Source of the DNA: Phocoena phocoena
Lineage: Eukaryota > Chordata > Mammalia > Artiodactyla > Phocoenidae
Assembly: GCF_963924675.1 (NCBI RefSeq)
Contig: NC_089221.1
Coordinates: 137,806,263-137,870,262, forward strand
Direction of reading: 5' to 3'
Length of the DNA stretch: 64,000 nt
The notes beneath the pieces are model-generated. The model ran no database searches. It saw only the letters and a program-made list of their open reading frames with translations, and had not been told where the DNA came from. The position numbers and the translations under genes were made by a program. Numbering within the stretch: the first letter of the stretch is position 1; each line of letters opens with the position of its first letter. This document shows, piece after piece, positions 56,801 to 59,800 of this stretch.

Positions 56801-59800
56801 GCTCAGTAGTTGTGGCTCACGGGCCTAGTTGCTCTGCGGCATGTGGGACCTTCCCAGACCAGGGCTCGAACCCGTGTCCCCTGCATTGGCAGGCGGATTC
56901 TCAACCACTGTGCCACCAGGGGAGCCCGATGTGTGCTTTTCCAAGGTAATTTTTCAGTCCTGACAGCTATGATAATCAAGTATTGAAATAAACTGAACTT
57001 AGAACCTGGTTTTCAAATACTCTCTTTGTTAAACTATGATTCACCAAAATAGTGAAGAATGATTTCTCTGAAATTATATTATTAAGAAATAAATAAAATA
57101 ATATAATTTGTTTTAAAAAACCTGTATGTCCCTCCCTGCCAGTGAGCCTGGGGATATAAACGTTTCTTTTTTCTGGATTGTTATCTCCTCAGTTTTCTGC
57201 CACTTTCCTGGAAGCTATTTTGAGAACAGAATGACAACAGCCTGGCCTGTATCAGGCCAGCACCCAGCACAGGTCAGTCTGTGATCTGATTGACACTGAG
57301 ATTATCCCCAAGAACAGGCCTATTTTTCTGGGATGCTCAGGGCAGAGGATTTCTGGCAAAGCAGGGAGAAGAGAACCAGGCTCGCTGAGGTCCCCCTGTA
57401 TCCCTCCCCAAGGAACCAGCCTCCCTGTGCATCTTCCATGAGAAAAACAACAAAGGAGAAAGACAGAAAACAAAAAGTGATGGGGTGGATTGGTGACAAG
57501 AGAAAAACAAGGTTTTCTTAAAAAATCAGTCTCTTTAGGAAAGGCGGCACACTCCAACAGTTTTTTTTTTTTTTTTCTCTCTTTATAATTTCCTTACTCA
57601 AAGGTGAGGAATGACTCAGTCTCAACTCTAGGTATTCAGCGTGCTAACAATACTGAAGACAGTTAGATCCAGCTGAAAAAAAAAAAAACCCAAACCTTCA
57701 GATTAATATTTTTAGATGTGCAATTTTGGTCCTGTAGGCAAACAGAACAGAAGCTCATCTTTTGCTGAGGAGAAGGTACGGAAGTTCTCTGAGGGGTGCC
57801 CTGGAGACAGCTGAGTCCCTTGCATTACATGATCTCCTTAGAAGCTTCCCCAGGCTACAATTTTCCGAGTGGAGTCTGGCTTATAAACTATCATCAGCCA
57901 GCTCCAAGTCATAAGCTCCATGTTCTCCCCCAGGGAAGAGAACTTCTTAGAAAGAAGCAGCCCCTAAACAGCTGTAGGGCACACATCGGAGCAAGTGCCT
58001 TTCACTCTAAGAAGGACCAGAGCAACTGCAGAAGGTCTTGGGGTCCACAAGGTCAGAGGAAACAAGTCAGAGGGATGGCGCTTCTCGAGAGAGATGGACT
58101 TTTCCCCTTATTTGGCAGGAAGTCAAGCCCCTACCTGCTGTATTCATCTAAGTGACTGACTCATCCAAAGTTTCTTATTGCCAGCCCAGAAAGCACTCTT
58201 TGTCACCGCAATCTCACTGCAAGCCCAGCCTCCATTCCCTTGCTTCTTTCTGGGCTGCATGAATTGTCACAAAGTTGAGACACACGGTAACTCTGTTTTC
58301 TTCCCTTACTGATCGAGAGCGTGTCCTTTTCCTAACAACCCGGTTTGGTTTTTGACTCAATGGAGTCTTTCTAAGACAACGACAGGTATAAAATTATGTT
58401 AAAGTACATGGCAAGACAGGTGGTGAGCCACGTTTGTTTGGGTTGGGATATCAGAGAGAAAGCTTAAGGACAGTCTTGATCGAGCTAATGTGCGTTTCAC
58501 ATTCTAAAAATAAAGCAATTACAGTTTGCAAACTGAGTATTTATCATACATCAGGAGCAGTGCTAAGTAATTTCCAAGGATTATCACATGCAATTCTCAC
58601 GACCACCTCAGGAAGTGTTCCAATTTTACGAGGGACAAAATGAGTCTCAGAGAGGTTAGGTCACTTGCCTAAGGTCACAGAGTTAACGGTTGATCGAGAC
58701 AGCGTTCAATCCAGGCAGTGTGTCTCCAGGACTGGTTCTCCTAATACACTGCCTACTGCTTTCCTGAAAAACAGTGATGCCACTTTTCTCCAAGGGTCTC
58801 CAAACCTGCTCCAACGTGCTCACGGCCACACTGGACCTAAAATGGTTGTGAATTCATGCAAAACTCTTAAATGTCTAACACATTTGAAACAGCAAAGAAA
58901 ATGTCACATAATAAAGACCTCCTAATTTTAATCAACGATTGACTCAAGCCTCAATTCCTTTTGTTTTATGTTTTTCGGTTTCAAACCATAATCCCCATTG
59001 TGGAGAATTGAACAGCTTCACTGTGATAAAATGATGCTATCTTCCTACCCCATCCTTCTATAAACAGCACCTGCGGTGGCAGCAGCCACAGAAAGATCAG
59101 AGCTGGGGCCGAGACTTCCCCGGGTGTTTCGTTTTACCTGCTGTAGACGAGGCACTCTCGGTTATTGATCACTGTATCGGATTTGTACCTCCGGAGGTCT
59201 TCCCAAGCATCCTTGATGGCAGTGACCGTCAGGATGATACAGATCGGTATCATGCTCACCTCAGGCTGGAAAGCATTGACCACGGGGATAAAATTCAGAA
59301 CCACAAGGCCCACAAAATAGAAATTGGCAAACCGGTGTAGCTGCTCAAAGATGTTCTTGGGTATGAAGGACAACAGAGTGTACTTGCTGGTCTTAATTTG
59401 ATTCCCATGGTAATGTCTGTTGGGGTTCTCTTTGTGGGACCGTCCTTCAAAGGGCAGGTTGGAGACCACCACTCGTTTCCTGTCTTCTTTCCTTTTCAGC
59501 CTTTCCTTGCCTTCCTTTCTCATCTCTGCTCAATCCCGTCTCTTTAATTCTCATAGCAGGACACTTGAGCTCCCCATAAAAGAGGTTCTTCCCTGATCAG
59601 TTCCGTTGTTCAGCTGTCAGCGAGTGATGTTCCTGACATCTTTTACTCGCCTTGTCTGCTGAAAATTTCTCTCTTCTTTCAAAAGGAAAACTAAAAGTAA
59701 AAAGCCGGTGTATAAACTCTAGGGGAGAAGTATGACAAGGAAAGAGCTTGCAGAGAACAGGTGTGTACCCACCAGGTCACTTCCTTCTATTTGTTGAGAC

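Noticed and set aside
59138..59523. Processed pseudogene of ATP10A
   Set aside because: Only one exon worth of sequence is present. It ends precisely at a working GT donor instead of running into a following exon, it has no A tail or target duplication, and it lies in gene orientation in the intron where it would be useful.
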